64,000 bases of DNA. Origin: Prosthecobacter sp. GTDB taxonomy: Bacteria; Verrucomicrobiota; Verrucomicrobiia; Verrucomicrobiales; Verrucomicrobiaceae. Of this stretch, positions 53,992 through 64,000 are shown in pieces. Both the position numbers and the translations under genes were made by a program. The stretch is taken from contig JABARQ010000002.1 of assembly GCA_019186985.1 (NCBI GenBank), positions 1-64,000 on the forward strand, given 5' to 3'. Positions within the stretch are counted from its first letter, which is position 1; every line of letters begins with the position of its first letter. The notes under the pieces are model-generated. The model was given only the letters and a program-made list of their open reading frames with translations, made no database searches and had not been told where the DNA came from.

Positions 53992-54046
53992 TGCTGCTCC
54001 GGCCGGCTGCTGAGCCAGCGCCTTCTCTGATGCAATCCTGACCACC

Positions 54047-55783
54047 ATGCTTGAAGTTCAGAACCTCTCCTGCCTGGCGGCGTCCCATGAAGCTGGCATC
54101 TCCTGTGCATTGAATGAAGTCGCCTTCACGGTGAAGCCAGGGCATCTTCTTCGTGTGGTGGGGGCGCCTGACAGCGGCAGGGGCCGTCTCATCCGGCTTC
54201 TGGCGGGACTGGAGCGGCCGGATTCCGGGAGCCTGCGCATCAACAATGTGGAGGTTGCATCCCCCTCATGGCACCCGAATCACCTGGCGCTGGTTGCCTC
54301 GGCACCGGGAACGTTGACCGGGTCGCTGACGGTTCGTGAAACGCTCATGAGCGCCCATTTTCTGCGGGTGGGAGGCCGGACGGTGGAGGAGAGGGTGGAC
54401 AAGGTTTCGCATCTGCTCGTCGGGCTCGGCATGGAAACCGTGGCTACAAGCCGTGTCGGCAGCCTGGGGCTGGCCCAGCGCCGACGTCTGAACCTGGCCC
54501 TTGCCCTGGTGTCGGACGCGCCCCTGGTGCTTTGTGATGCGCTCACCGACGACCTCGACGTGAAGTCACAGCAGGAGATCACGGCACTGCTGAAGTACGT
54601 GTCCGAAGATGCGCCTGGGCGGGTTGTCGTGCATGCCACGCAGAGCCTGGCGAACCTGCAGTCCAGTGATTCCGTGCTCATCCTGCATGAAGGCTATGTC
54701 TGCTTTCACGGGCCAGCGAAGGCGGTCGCCCATTACTTCAGCATCAACACCGTGGAGGAGCTTTATCCCCGGCTTGCCCAGCGACCTGCCGAACGCTGGG
54801 GGGAGTCCTGGTCAAGGCACCGGGACCAGTATTACGCGGCCTTCAGGCTGGTTGATGAAAGGCCTGCGGACGCGGCATTGAAAGAAGGGGCGGATGAAGG
54901 CAGCGAGGATCAAGGCGGGGAAAAGTTGGAAACGCAGGCCGTCTCCACGCTGGCGGATCCGGCGCCGCTGCCATCGGTCATGGCCCAGGTCCTGCATCTG
55001 CTGCGGAGACGCTGGACGCTTTGGCAGCGAAACCGGCGCGAATGGGTCGAGCATCTGGCCATGGTGATGCTCGCCCCGCTGACGGTGATGATGCTGGTGG
55101 CACCCAACACCGGTTATCTCTCGGAGCTTTGGAGTCAAAACGACCGTGCTGAAGTGCTGTGGCCGGCCGCCTACACCTGTTCAATGCTGCTGTTCATCCA
55201 GGTGCTGCTCATCATGATCATCAGCCTGCGGTCCTCGGTGCGGGAGGTGGCGGGTGAGCGGGCGCTGTTTGAGCGGGAGCATGCCGGCGGCCTGCGGACT
55301 TCCGCCTACCTGGTCGCGAAGCTTGGGTTTCTCCTGCCGCTGATGCTTGGACATGGGGCGGCCATGGTGTTTCTGACGGAGATGACAGGCGGCCTGCTGC
55401 CTGGAAACGGTGTGGTGCGCCTGGGGCTGCTGGTGCAGACCGGGGTGGCTTTCAGCTGCCTCTGCTTCGGCATCTCCGCGATCAGCCGCAACGCCGACCG
55501 GGCCCAGGGCCACGCCTGGAAGCTGTGGGCGGCCAATGTGCTGCTAGCGGGCGCCCTGCTGGGTTTCCCGAGGCCGCTGGGAGCGGTCATCCATCCCTTG
55601 GTCACGGCCTACTACGGCTGGTCGGGATGCGTGGACACCTTGTCCGGCATGGTGGCCTTCACGCCCATCACCCAGTTTGTCCGCACCTGGTTTGCCACGC
55701 CTGGAGAAGCCGCAGCCGCCCTGCTGCTGCAAGGCGCGGCCGGGGTTGTCCTGGCCGCCTATGGCTTGAAAAGGCGGCGCTGA
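54047..55783 (+). CDS. ABCG-like half-transporter with degenerate ATPase domain
   Basis: The protein has 578 residues: an N-terminal ABC domain (1-240) and a C-terminal ABC2 membrane domain (about 320-578, six segments, with ERALFEREHAGGLRTSAYLVAKL-like ABCG pattern). The nucleotide site is abnormal. Walker A reads GAPDSGRGR (39-47; Lys replaced by Arg45 and Ser by Gly46). The signature reads LGLAQ instead of LSGGQ, and Walker B reads VLCDALTDD with the catalytic Glu replaced by Ala165. It probably binds ATP poorly or not at all. It starts 55 bases after the 1035-residue gene and may be co-transcribed with it. Confidence 0.85.
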   Translation: MLEVQNLSCLAASHEAGISCALNEVAFTVKPGHLLRVVGAPDSGRGRLIRLLAGLERPDSGSLRINNVEVASPSWHPNHLALVASAPGTLTGSLTVRETLMSAHFLRVGGRTVEERVDKVSHLLVGLGMETVATSRVGSLGLAQRRRLNLALALVSDAPLVLCDALTDDLDVKSQQEITALLKYVSEDAPGRVVVHATQSLANLQSSDSVLILHEGYVCFHGPAKAVAHYFSINTVEELYPRLAQRPAERWGESWSRHRDQYYAAFRLVDERPADAALKEGADEGSEDQGGEKLETQAVSTLADPAPLPSVMAQVLHLLRRRWTLWQRNRREWVEHLAMVMLAPLTVMMLVAPNTGYLSELWSQNDRAEVLWPAAYTCSMLLFIQVLLIMIISLRSSVREVAGERALFEREHAGGLRTSAYLVAKLGFLLPLMLGHGAAMVFLTEMTGGLLPGNGVVRLGLLVQTGVAFSCLCFGISAISRNADRAQGHAWKLWAANVLLAGALLGFPRPLGAVIHPLVTAYYGWSGCVDTLSGMVAFTPITQFVRTWFATPGEAAAALLLQGAAGVVLAAYGLKRRR

Positions 55784-55791
55784 ACCCGGCG

Positions 55792-56646
55792 TCAGCTGCG
55801 CAGCCAGTTGAAGAAGTTTTTCTTCTCCTCGCTCTCTGGCTGGCCGACGTCCCCGCCGCTGTCTTCCTGGGATGAAGGCATGACCAGGCCGGGTGGCGTG
55901 GTCATGGGGACAGGGGTGGGATGGCCGCCTGATTCACGGGTGATGATGCTCGGAGGCAGGACGTGCTTCGGCAGCAGCGTGGTGCCAGGGATCATCGGAA
56001 ACGAAGCCGTCTGCGCAGCAGGCGTTGGCGGCGGTTCTTCGGGGTCGATGAGGAAGTCGGGTGGTTCAGGCTCAGGCATGGCCGGCACTTCGGCTGCCGA
56101 GGGCGGCATGAGCTCGGTGGTTTCGATCCATGGATCGGTGGGAGGGAAGGGCTGAATTTCCGGCAGGGGCGGTGTCAAAGGTGAAACGGAGCCGGCAGGG
56201 CCGTCCGCCTCCCTGGACTCTCCAGCTTCAGGTTCGACTTGACCTGGGGAGGTCTCCTCAGAAAGCATTTCCAGGGAGGGGGCAAGCGCCGCACGCAGGT
56301 CATCCCAGGCGGGAGAACGAGTGTCTTCAAGCGGTGGCGTGACCGGCAGTGCGACGGCTGGTCCCATCGTTGGTTCGGCTTCGGGCGGCTGGTCCGGAGG
56401 CTGGATCGACTCATCCTGGAGCCCGGCCGGGGCGGGCGGGGCGACGGTGGCAACGGCCTCCTCGGGCGGCTTTGCCTGAACGGGATCGGGACGGGCTTTC
56501 CGGCTGTTCCAAAAGTGCCACGCGAGGCCTGCGGAGAGGGCGAGGCCGGTGCGGCTCAGGCGGCTTGCTGCAACCACGCCTGCGGCCGCCGCCAGGGCGA
56601 TCAGGGCCTGGCCTTTGAGATGGGAATTATCCGGTTTCGTCTCCAT
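55792..56646 (-). CDS. Pro-rich membrane-anchored protein ending in FFNWLRS
   Basis: The protein has 284 residues from ATG 56646. Two hydrophobic stretches (about 10-25 and 30-45) are followed by a Pro/Glu-rich, probably disordered chain of about 225 residues. The C-terminus is EEKKNFFNWLRS, which closely resembles the KGFFNRWF and LNWFRR motifs repeated in the 1035-residue protein two genes away. No family is recognised. It is convergent with the ABC gene (8-base gap). Confidence 0.65.
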   Translation of the reverse strand: METKPDNSHLKGQALIALAAAAGVVAASRLSRTGLALSAGLAWHFWNSRKARPDPVQAKPPEEAVATVAPPAPAGLQDESIQPPDQPPEAEPTMGPAVALPVTPPLEDTRSPAWDDLRAALAPSLEMLSEETSPGQVEPEAGESREADGPAGSVSPLTPPLPEIQPFPPTDPWIETTELMPPSAAEVPAMPEPEPPDFLIDPEEPPPTPAAQTASFPMIPGTTLLPKHVLPPSIITRESGGHPTPVPMTTPPGLVMPSSQEDSGGDVGQPESEEKKNFFNWLRS

Positions 56647-56786
56647 GGCGCGGCAGGCTACTCCAGGGCGGCCAAGGCCCGCAACCCGAATGTCTTTTCG
56701 GGGTGTTTCCCCGGGGGGCGTGAAAGCTTGGAAAAAACAGCTGTTCAGCGGCAAAAAAGCCTTTGCCCGGGGGGGCATCTCGCTAG

Positions 56787-59399
<2,613 letters not shown>

Positions 59400-59452
59400 G
59401 CTGACGCCGCGCAACCGCCAACCCTGATCCATAACACCCATTTTTCTTTCCC

Positions 59453-62179
59453 GTGGCCGAAGATCCTCAAACCCCGCCCGCCCCCGACAACCTGCCGAAC
59501 GCCGTCCGGCCGATCAATGTCGACGAGGAGGTCAAGAACTCCTTCCTGGACTACTCGATGTCCGTCATCATCTCGCGCGCCCTGCCGGACGTGCGCGACG
59601 GCCTGAAGCCCTCCCAGCGCCGCCTGCTCTACGCGATGAACGAGCTCGGCGTGCAGCCGAACAAAAAGCATCTCAAGTGCGCGAAGATCGTCGGTGAGAC
59701 GATGGGCAACTACCACCCGCACGGCGACCAGGCCATCTATCCGACGCTGGTCAACATGGCGCAGCCCTGGGGCATCCGCGAGGCTCTCGTGGACGGCCAG
59801 GGGAACTTCGGCTCCGTCGAAGGCGACCCCCCGGCGGCCATGCGATACACCGAGGCCCGCCTGACGCACCTCGGCAACATGATGCTGTCCGACCTGGACA
59901 TGGAGACGGTGGACTGGGTTCCCAACTACGATGAGACGCGCGTGGAGCCCACCGTGCTGCCCTCGGCCTTCCCCCAGCTCCTCGTCAACGGCGGCACGGG
60001 CATTGCGGTCGGCATGGCCACGAACATGCCTCCGCACAACCTCGGCGAGATCGTCGACGGCATCTGCGCGCAGGTGGACAACCCGAACATCACCACGGCC
60101 GAGCTGAACGCGATCATCCCCGGTCCCGATTTCCCGACGGGATGCACCATCCACGGCATCGAGGGCATCCGTGAGTACTTCGAAACCGGCCACGGCAGCG
60201 TGCGCATCCGCGGCCATGCGGAGATCGTCGAGCACGGCAGCCGTGAGCAGATCATCATCACCGCCATCCCCTATGGCGTGAACCGAGCGGTGCTGGTCGA
60301 GCGCATCGCCGAGCTGGCCCAGGAGAAGGTGCTGCCGGAGATCACCGGTGTGCGTGATGAGTCGGATGAAAACACCCGCGTCGTCGTGGACCTGCGTCGT
60401 GACGCCCGCGCCCAGGTGGTGTTGAACAACCTGTTCAAGCACACCTCCCTGGAGACGAGCTTCGCCATCCACATGCTCGCCATCGACAGCCGCCGCCCGC
60501 GCGTGCTGTCGATCAAGGACGCCATCGCCTGCTACATCGAGCACCGCCGCGAGGTCGTGCTGCGCCGCACGAGGTTCCTGCTCAAGAAGGCGGAGGAAAG
60601 GAGCGAGAAGCTGGAGGCCTTCCTGGGCGCCATCGGCCACCTGGACGACTTCATCAAGATCATCCGCGACTCCCGCAACCGCGAGGAGGCCTTCCACCGC
60701 CTCAAGGCCTTCGACTTCAGCACGGAGACGGCGCGCGGACTCGGCATCATCATCCGCAGCCAGCCCTCCGTGAAGGGCGACCGCTATGTCTTCACCGACG
60801 TGCAGGTGAACCACATCCTCGAACTCCGCCTCTACCAGCTCACCGGCATGGAGCAGGACAAGGTGAAGGCCGAGTACGACTCCGTGCTGGCCGAGATCAC
60901 CGACCTTCTCGACATCCTGGCCCGCGAGATCCGCGTGCTCACGATCATCAAGGAGGAACTCCAGGCGATCCGCGTCAAGTATGGCACGCCGCGCCTGACC
61001 AAGATCGAGGCGGCCGAGGGCGAGATCCGCATCGAGGACCTCATCGCCAACAAGCCCTACATCGTCACGCTGACCCACCGCGGCTACATCAAGCGCACAC
61101 TTGCCTCCGAATACCGCCTTCAGGGCCGCGGTGGCAAGGGGCTCAAGGGCATGGAGACGCGCGAGGCCAGCGGTGATGACGAGGTGGGCGACTTCGTCGA
61201 GCATCTCTTCACCGCCAGCGCCCACGACTACCTCATGTTCTTCACGAACACGGGCCGTGTCTATGTGGAGCGTGTCTATCAGCTTCCGGAAGCCACCCGT
61301 ACGGGCAAGGGACGCAGCATCAAGAACGTGCTGAACCTCCGTCCTGCCATGACAGTGGAGCGCGAGAAGGACGGGCAGAAGTTCAAGGTCAGCTTCCCCG
61401 AGGAGAAGATCGCCGCGATCCTGCGCATCGAGGCCGCAGGCGCCGAGGACGAGGACATGTGGAGCCCGAACCGTTTCGTGCTGTTTGGCACCAAGGACGG
61501 CACCGTCAAGCGCACGGCCCTCGAGGACTTCAAGAACGTCCGCAAGGACGGCATCAACGCCATCAACATCGAGGACGGCAACGAGCTGATCCAGGTCATC
61601 CTGACCGATGGCAAAAGCCAGATCTGCATGAGCACCCATGAAGGCATGTGCGTCCGCTGCGAGGAGGACGACATCCGCGCGGTGGGCCGCAACAGCATCG
61701 GCGTGCGCGGCATCCGGCTGGAGGAGGGCGACTTCATGGTCAGCCTCACCGCCGTGGACTTTGCCAAGCAGATGCTGGTGGTTTCCGAGAACGGCCTGGG
61801 CAAGCGCACCTCGTTTGAAGAGTACCGCCTGACCAACCGGGGAGGCAAGGGGGTCATCACGATGAACGTCACCGAGAAGACCGGCAAGGTCGTGGCAGCG
61901 CTGGCGGTGGCGGAGGCCGACGAACTGATGCTGATGACCAGCAGCGGCCAGAGCGTGCGCATCCGGGTGAGCGAGATCCGCGAATGCGGCCGCAACGCCC
62001 AGGGCGTGAAGCTGATGAACCTTTCTGAAGGTGAGACCATCCAGGATGTGGCGACGGTGATTCCTGACGAGGAGGAGGCCGAGCCTGCCAAGGAGGAAGG
62101 ATCCGAGCCGGCTGAGGTTGCCCCCGCTGCTGAGGAAGCATCTACGGAGCCGCCTGAGCAACCCGCACCTGAAAACTGA
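59453..62179 (+). CDS. gyrA: DNA gyrase subunit A
   Basis: The protein has 908 residues from GTG 59453. The breakage-reunion domain has the catalytic tyrosine in AAMRYTEARL (near 130). The C-terminal beta-pinwheel carries a GyrA-box QGRGGKG near 557, supporting gyrase rather than topoisomerase IV. In the quinolone region the sequence is HPHGDQAIYP, so the positions equal to E. coli Ser83 and Asp87 are Gln and Pro. The tail (about 865-908) is acidic. It is co-oriented with gyrB at 53 bases and followed by a hairpin at 62194-62224. Confidence 0.97.
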   Translation: MAEDPQTPPAPDNLPNAVRPINVDEEVKNSFLDYSMSVIISRALPDVRDGLKPSQRRLLYAMNELGVQPNKKHLKCAKIVGETMGNYHPHGDQAIYPTLVNMAQPWGIREALVDGQGNFGSVEGDPPAAMRYTEARLTHLGNMMLSDLDMETVDWVPNYDETRVEPTVLPSAFPQLLVNGGTGIAVGMATNMPPHNLGEIVDGICAQVDNPNITTAELNAIIPGPDFPTGCTIHGIEGIREYFETGHGSVRIRGHAEIVEHGSREQIIITAIPYGVNRAVLVERIAELAQEKVLPEITGVRDESDENTRVVVDLRRDARAQVVLNNLFKHTSLETSFAIHMLAIDSRRPRVLSIKDAIACYIEHRREVVLRRTRFLLKKAEERSEKLEAFLGAIGHLDDFIKIIRDSRNREEAFHRLKAFDFSTETARGLGIIIRSQPSVKGDRYVFTDVQVNHILELRLYQLTGMEQDKVKAEYDSVLAEITDLLDILAREIRVLTIIKEELQAIRVKYGTPRLTKIEAAEGEIRIEDLIANKPYIVTLTHRGYIKRTLASEYRLQGRGGKGLKGMETREASGDDEVGDFVEHLFTASAHDYLMFFTNTGRVYVERVYQLPEATRTGKGRSIKNVLNLRPAMTVEREKDGQKFKVSFPEEKIAAILRIEAAGAEDEDMWSPNRFVLFGTKDGTVKRTALEDFKNVRKDGINAINIEDGNELIQVILTDGKSQICMSTHEGMCVRCEEDDIRAVGRNSIGVRGIRLEEGDFMVSLTAVDFAKQMLVVSENGLGKRTSFEEYRLTNRGGKGVITMNVTEKTGKVVAALAVAEADELMLMTSSGQSVRIRVSEIRECGRNAQGVKLMNLSEGETIQDVATVIPDEEEAEPAKEEGSEPAEVAPAAEEASTEPPEQPAPEN

Positions 62180-62193
62180 ACCTGCACCTTTGG

Positions 62194-62224
62194 ACGTGCC
62201 CGTTCCTGATCCGGGCGGGCACGT
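62194..62224. terminator. Bidirectional terminator-like hairpin
   Basis: ACGTGCCCG and CGGGCACGT form a perfect nine-bp stem around a 13-base loop, exactly between the convergent stops of gyrA and the next gene. Only short T runs follow, so termination may be partial. Confidence 0.6.
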
Positions 62225-63532
62225 TCAGACGCAGGGAAGCATCATCGCATCCTTCATGCCGTGAAGGATCTTCTTGTCCGCAGGACAGACCGTGGCCAGC
62301 ACGCCGCCGAGTTCTGTGTCCTCCGTTCCCGAGGGTGCAAAAAAGTAGGGGCAGAGCCGCACGCGTGACTTCATGGGCACGACGGCGGATTTTGCGTCAT
62401 CCCACATTGGATGCACGACCATGCCTGCGCGATGAAAGCGCTGGAGCACATACGGGTGGTCCGCGAATGCGGCGAGGGCTTCATCCAGGGCACGCCCCCA
62501 TTCCTCCTGGGAGAGGTCATGGCCGATGGACACGCTGCGCGAGCCCCAGCCGATCTCGGAGAAGCCGCTGATCTTGAGAACCAGCTCACGCTGCCTGCCT
62601 CCGAAGCGTTTTACCTCCTGCCAGGAATGGACATCCAGTCCTGGCAGGACTGCGTGGGGCGGCAGTGGCGTGGGATCGACCACCCAGCCCTGGGGAATGC
62701 AGCGCTGAAGCAGGGCCCGGTGATCCTCGGCAAGCGCCCGACTCCACCATTCCTGAAGCGCGGGCGACCAAAACAGGGCCAGCCAGAGCTTTTCCTCAAG
62801 GAAGGCTTTCAGGGGCGGCGTGAAGCGCAGGTCCCCACGTTCCGCCATGCGCAGCATTTCAAAGGACAGGTCCACCTGGTCGAGGTCGAAGAGCTCGAAA
62901 AACCGGTAGATGCTTGCTCCATGCAGTTCGTTAGGCGTGAGGTTCCAGGGGTTCATCACCGACCTTGGCGGGCCTGGGGAGCGTTCGTTCAGCCTGGCCG
63001 TAAGCCATTCCATCTCGGGCTGGTAGCCGGCGGATTCGCGGGAGACGAGGATGTCCTCGGCTGGGAAGGCGGAGGCAAATCCGTCGATCATGCCGCGGCG
63101 GCCGCCGATGACGCCCTGGCCGAGGTCAGAGTAGGTTTCATTCAGCCATGCGGTCAGGCCGATGCCTCCGGGAACCGAGTCCAGCTCGGCGATGATCACG
63201 CCGTCATCGGTCAGCACCAGGTCGGGGCGCAGCACGGCGGGCAGGTCGTTTTTCCAAAGCTGGTTACGCCCCAGCTCCACCACCCGCGCCGGCTTGCCCT
63301 GGTCGAGCAGCCGGGAGACCCAGCCGAGTTCCTCGCGGCCGAGGCTTTCGAAATAGAGGTCATTGCAGGCGCGCTGAAAGGCCCTCAGGGCGGGGCCGAG
63401 GGCCAGAACCAGGGCGCGGGTTTCCGGCTTCAGCGGAAAAGCCTCGGGCGAGAGCAGCCAGTCCTTGTCACGAAACATGCCTTCGGCGGGCATGGCGCTG
63501 CGAATCCTGGCGATGCACTCAGCAGATGACAT
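62225..63532 (-). CDS. Unknown protein, possibly ATP-grasp-like
   Basis: The protein has 435 residues, soluble, with no signal peptide. Segments such as VVELGRNQLWKNDLP, VLTDDGVIIAELDSVPGGIG, and later QRELVLKISGFSEIGWGSRSV and YVLQRFHRAG recall the nucleotide-binding lobes of ATP-grasp ligases with permuted order (glutathionylspermidine-synthase-like). The assignment is tentative. It lies 19 bases after the nitroreductase start side on the same strand (that gene ends at 63552), so the two may form an operon. Confidence 0.55.
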   Translation of the reverse strand: MSSAECIARIRSAMPAEGMFRDKDWLLSPEAFPLKPETRALVLALGPALRAFQRACNDLYFESLGREELGWVSRLLDQGKPARVVELGRNQLWKNDLPAVLRPDLVLTDDGVIIAELDSVPGGIGLTAWLNETYSDLGQGVIGGRRGMIDGFASAFPAEDILVSRESAGYQPEMEWLTARLNERSPGPPRSVMNPWNLTPNELHGASIYRFFELFDLDQVDLSFEMLRMAERGDLRFTPPLKAFLEEKLWLALFWSPALQEWWSRALAEDHRALLQRCIPQGWVVDPTPLPPHAVLPGLDVHSWQEVKRFGGRQRELVLKISGFSEIGWGSRSVSIGHDLSQEEWGRALDEALAAFADHPYVLQRFHRAGMVVHPMWDDAKSAVVPMKSRVRLCPYFFAPSGTEDTELGGVLATVCPADKKILHGMKDAMMLPCV

Positions 63533-63551
63533 GGCGGATCGGAGACGGGCC

Positions 63552-64000
63552 TTACAGGCGGGTGATCACGTCCTTCGGCTCAAAGCGGACCTTGGGCAGG
63601 GAGGCGTAGCGGTCATCTGCGCTGCGGTAGCCTGCGGGGCAGAGGACCGAGGTGGTGTAGCCGGTGGGTTCCAGGCCGAGAACCTCATCGAACTTCGCAG
63701 GAATGAAGCCTTCCATCGGGCAGGTGTCGATGCCGAGAAGGGAGGCGGCGAGCATGAACTGGCCGAGGGCGATGTAGCTTTGCAGACGCGCCCAGTTTTC
63801 CAGCTGGCCCCTGGCCTCCAGACCTTCACGGAAGCCGAGCACCATCTTGCGGAAACCTGCCAGGGCGTCGGCGGTGCCGCCGCGGACCTCAATCATGCGG
63901 GCGATGTTGGCATCGACGTGCTCAATGCTGACCGCCTTGGGCACGGTCAGGACGACGAGATGAGAGCTGTCAGCGACCTGGCGCTGGTTCCAGGCATGAG
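63552..64000 (-). CDS. NfsB-like NAD(P)H nitroreductase (5' end beyond window)
   Basis: 149 codons are visible; the frame continues past the right edge. The visible N-terminal side reads HAWNQRQVADSSHLVVLTV, a signature of the NfsB/YfkO flavin nitroreductase group. It is followed by QSYIALGQFMLAASLLGIDTC and MEGFIPAKFDEVLGL near the FMN-site C-terminal half. The family reduces nitroaromatics and quinones with FMN. Confidence 0.9.
   Translation of the reverse strand, partial: HAWNQRQVADSSHLVVLTVPKAVSIEHVDANIARMIEVRGGTADALAGFRKMVLGFREGLEARGQLENWARLQSYIALGQFMLAASLLGIDTCPMEGFIPAKFDEVLGLEPTGYTTSVLCPAGYRSADDRYASLPKVRFEPKDVITRL

Noticed and set aside
59429-59437. CCATAACAC just upstream of gyrA, resembling the element of the mosaic sialidase genes
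   Set aside because: It lies only 15 bases before the start codon rather than 54-55, and it is within the gyrB-gyrA operon gap, so it is probably coincidental.
59453-62179. Assignment of the gyrase pair as topoisomerase IV (ParE/ParC)
   Set aside because: The GyrA-box-like QGRGGKG, the full C-terminal pinwheel and the long GyrB-type insertion favour gyrase.

Overview
The window looks like chromosomal DNA of a high-GC member of the Verrucomicrobia (PVC superphylum, Prosthecobacter/Verrucomicrobium-like). The basis is inference from gene content: a PSCyt1/DUF1549/DUF1553 protein, a formylglycine sulfatase, a TIGR03790 protein, a DUF1559-like 'DGSVRF/DGTSNT' motif protein, sialate O-acetylesterase, BNR sialidase-like proteins, glycine-zipper lipoproteins and an E. 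coli-length GyrB next to GyrA. No rRNA, tRNA, CRISPR array or transposase was seen.

Layout. 1-11 kb: secreted or metabolic genes (beta-propeller protein, sulfatase, fatty-acid desaturase, glpD, ceramidase-like hydrolase, PSD1-type cytochrome protein). 11.06-24.3 kb: a 15-gene minus-strand operon encoding a type IV secretion-like machine in near-canonical VirB order (VirB2-like pilin, VirB3, VirB4, lipoprotein, VirB5-like, VirB6-like, two tandem VirB8-like, VirB9-like, VirB10). It continues into a lipoprotein, a stand-alone ClpB-D2-like AAA+ ATPase where VirB11 is usually encoded, a small membrane protein, another lipoprotein and a repeat/glycine-zipper protein. No relaxase, coupling protein or VirB11 is present. 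This is the best candidate for an undescribed system. A stem-loop between the pilin and VirB3 genes would hide the VirB3 ribosome binding site.

24.5-31.4 kb: a DUF898 plus M48 peptidase pair, a glycine-zipper lipoprotein, a DapA/NanA-family aldolase, a YwqK-like lipoprotein and a sialate O-acetylesterase. The intergenic regions here carry a dispersed repeat family and a near-perfect 51-bp palindrome. 31.9-43.8 kb: three mosaic sialidase/glycosidase-like paralogues with the same CATAACAC promoter element 55-56 bp upstream of each start. A lower-GC four-gene defence island (unknown protein, QatC/QueC-like, XRE-ImmA/IrrE, PIN) is inserted between two of them and apparently truncates one.

43.8-56.6 kb: a large secreted motif-repeat protein, TIGR03790, a PhnP-like MBL hydrolase, murG, a 1035-residue secreted disordered protein, an ABCG-like transporter with a degenerate ATPase, and a membrane protein sharing a C-terminal FFNW motif with the 1035-residue protein. 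56.8-64 kb: gyrB-gyrA, an ATP-grasp-like unknown protein and the end of a nitroreductase gene.
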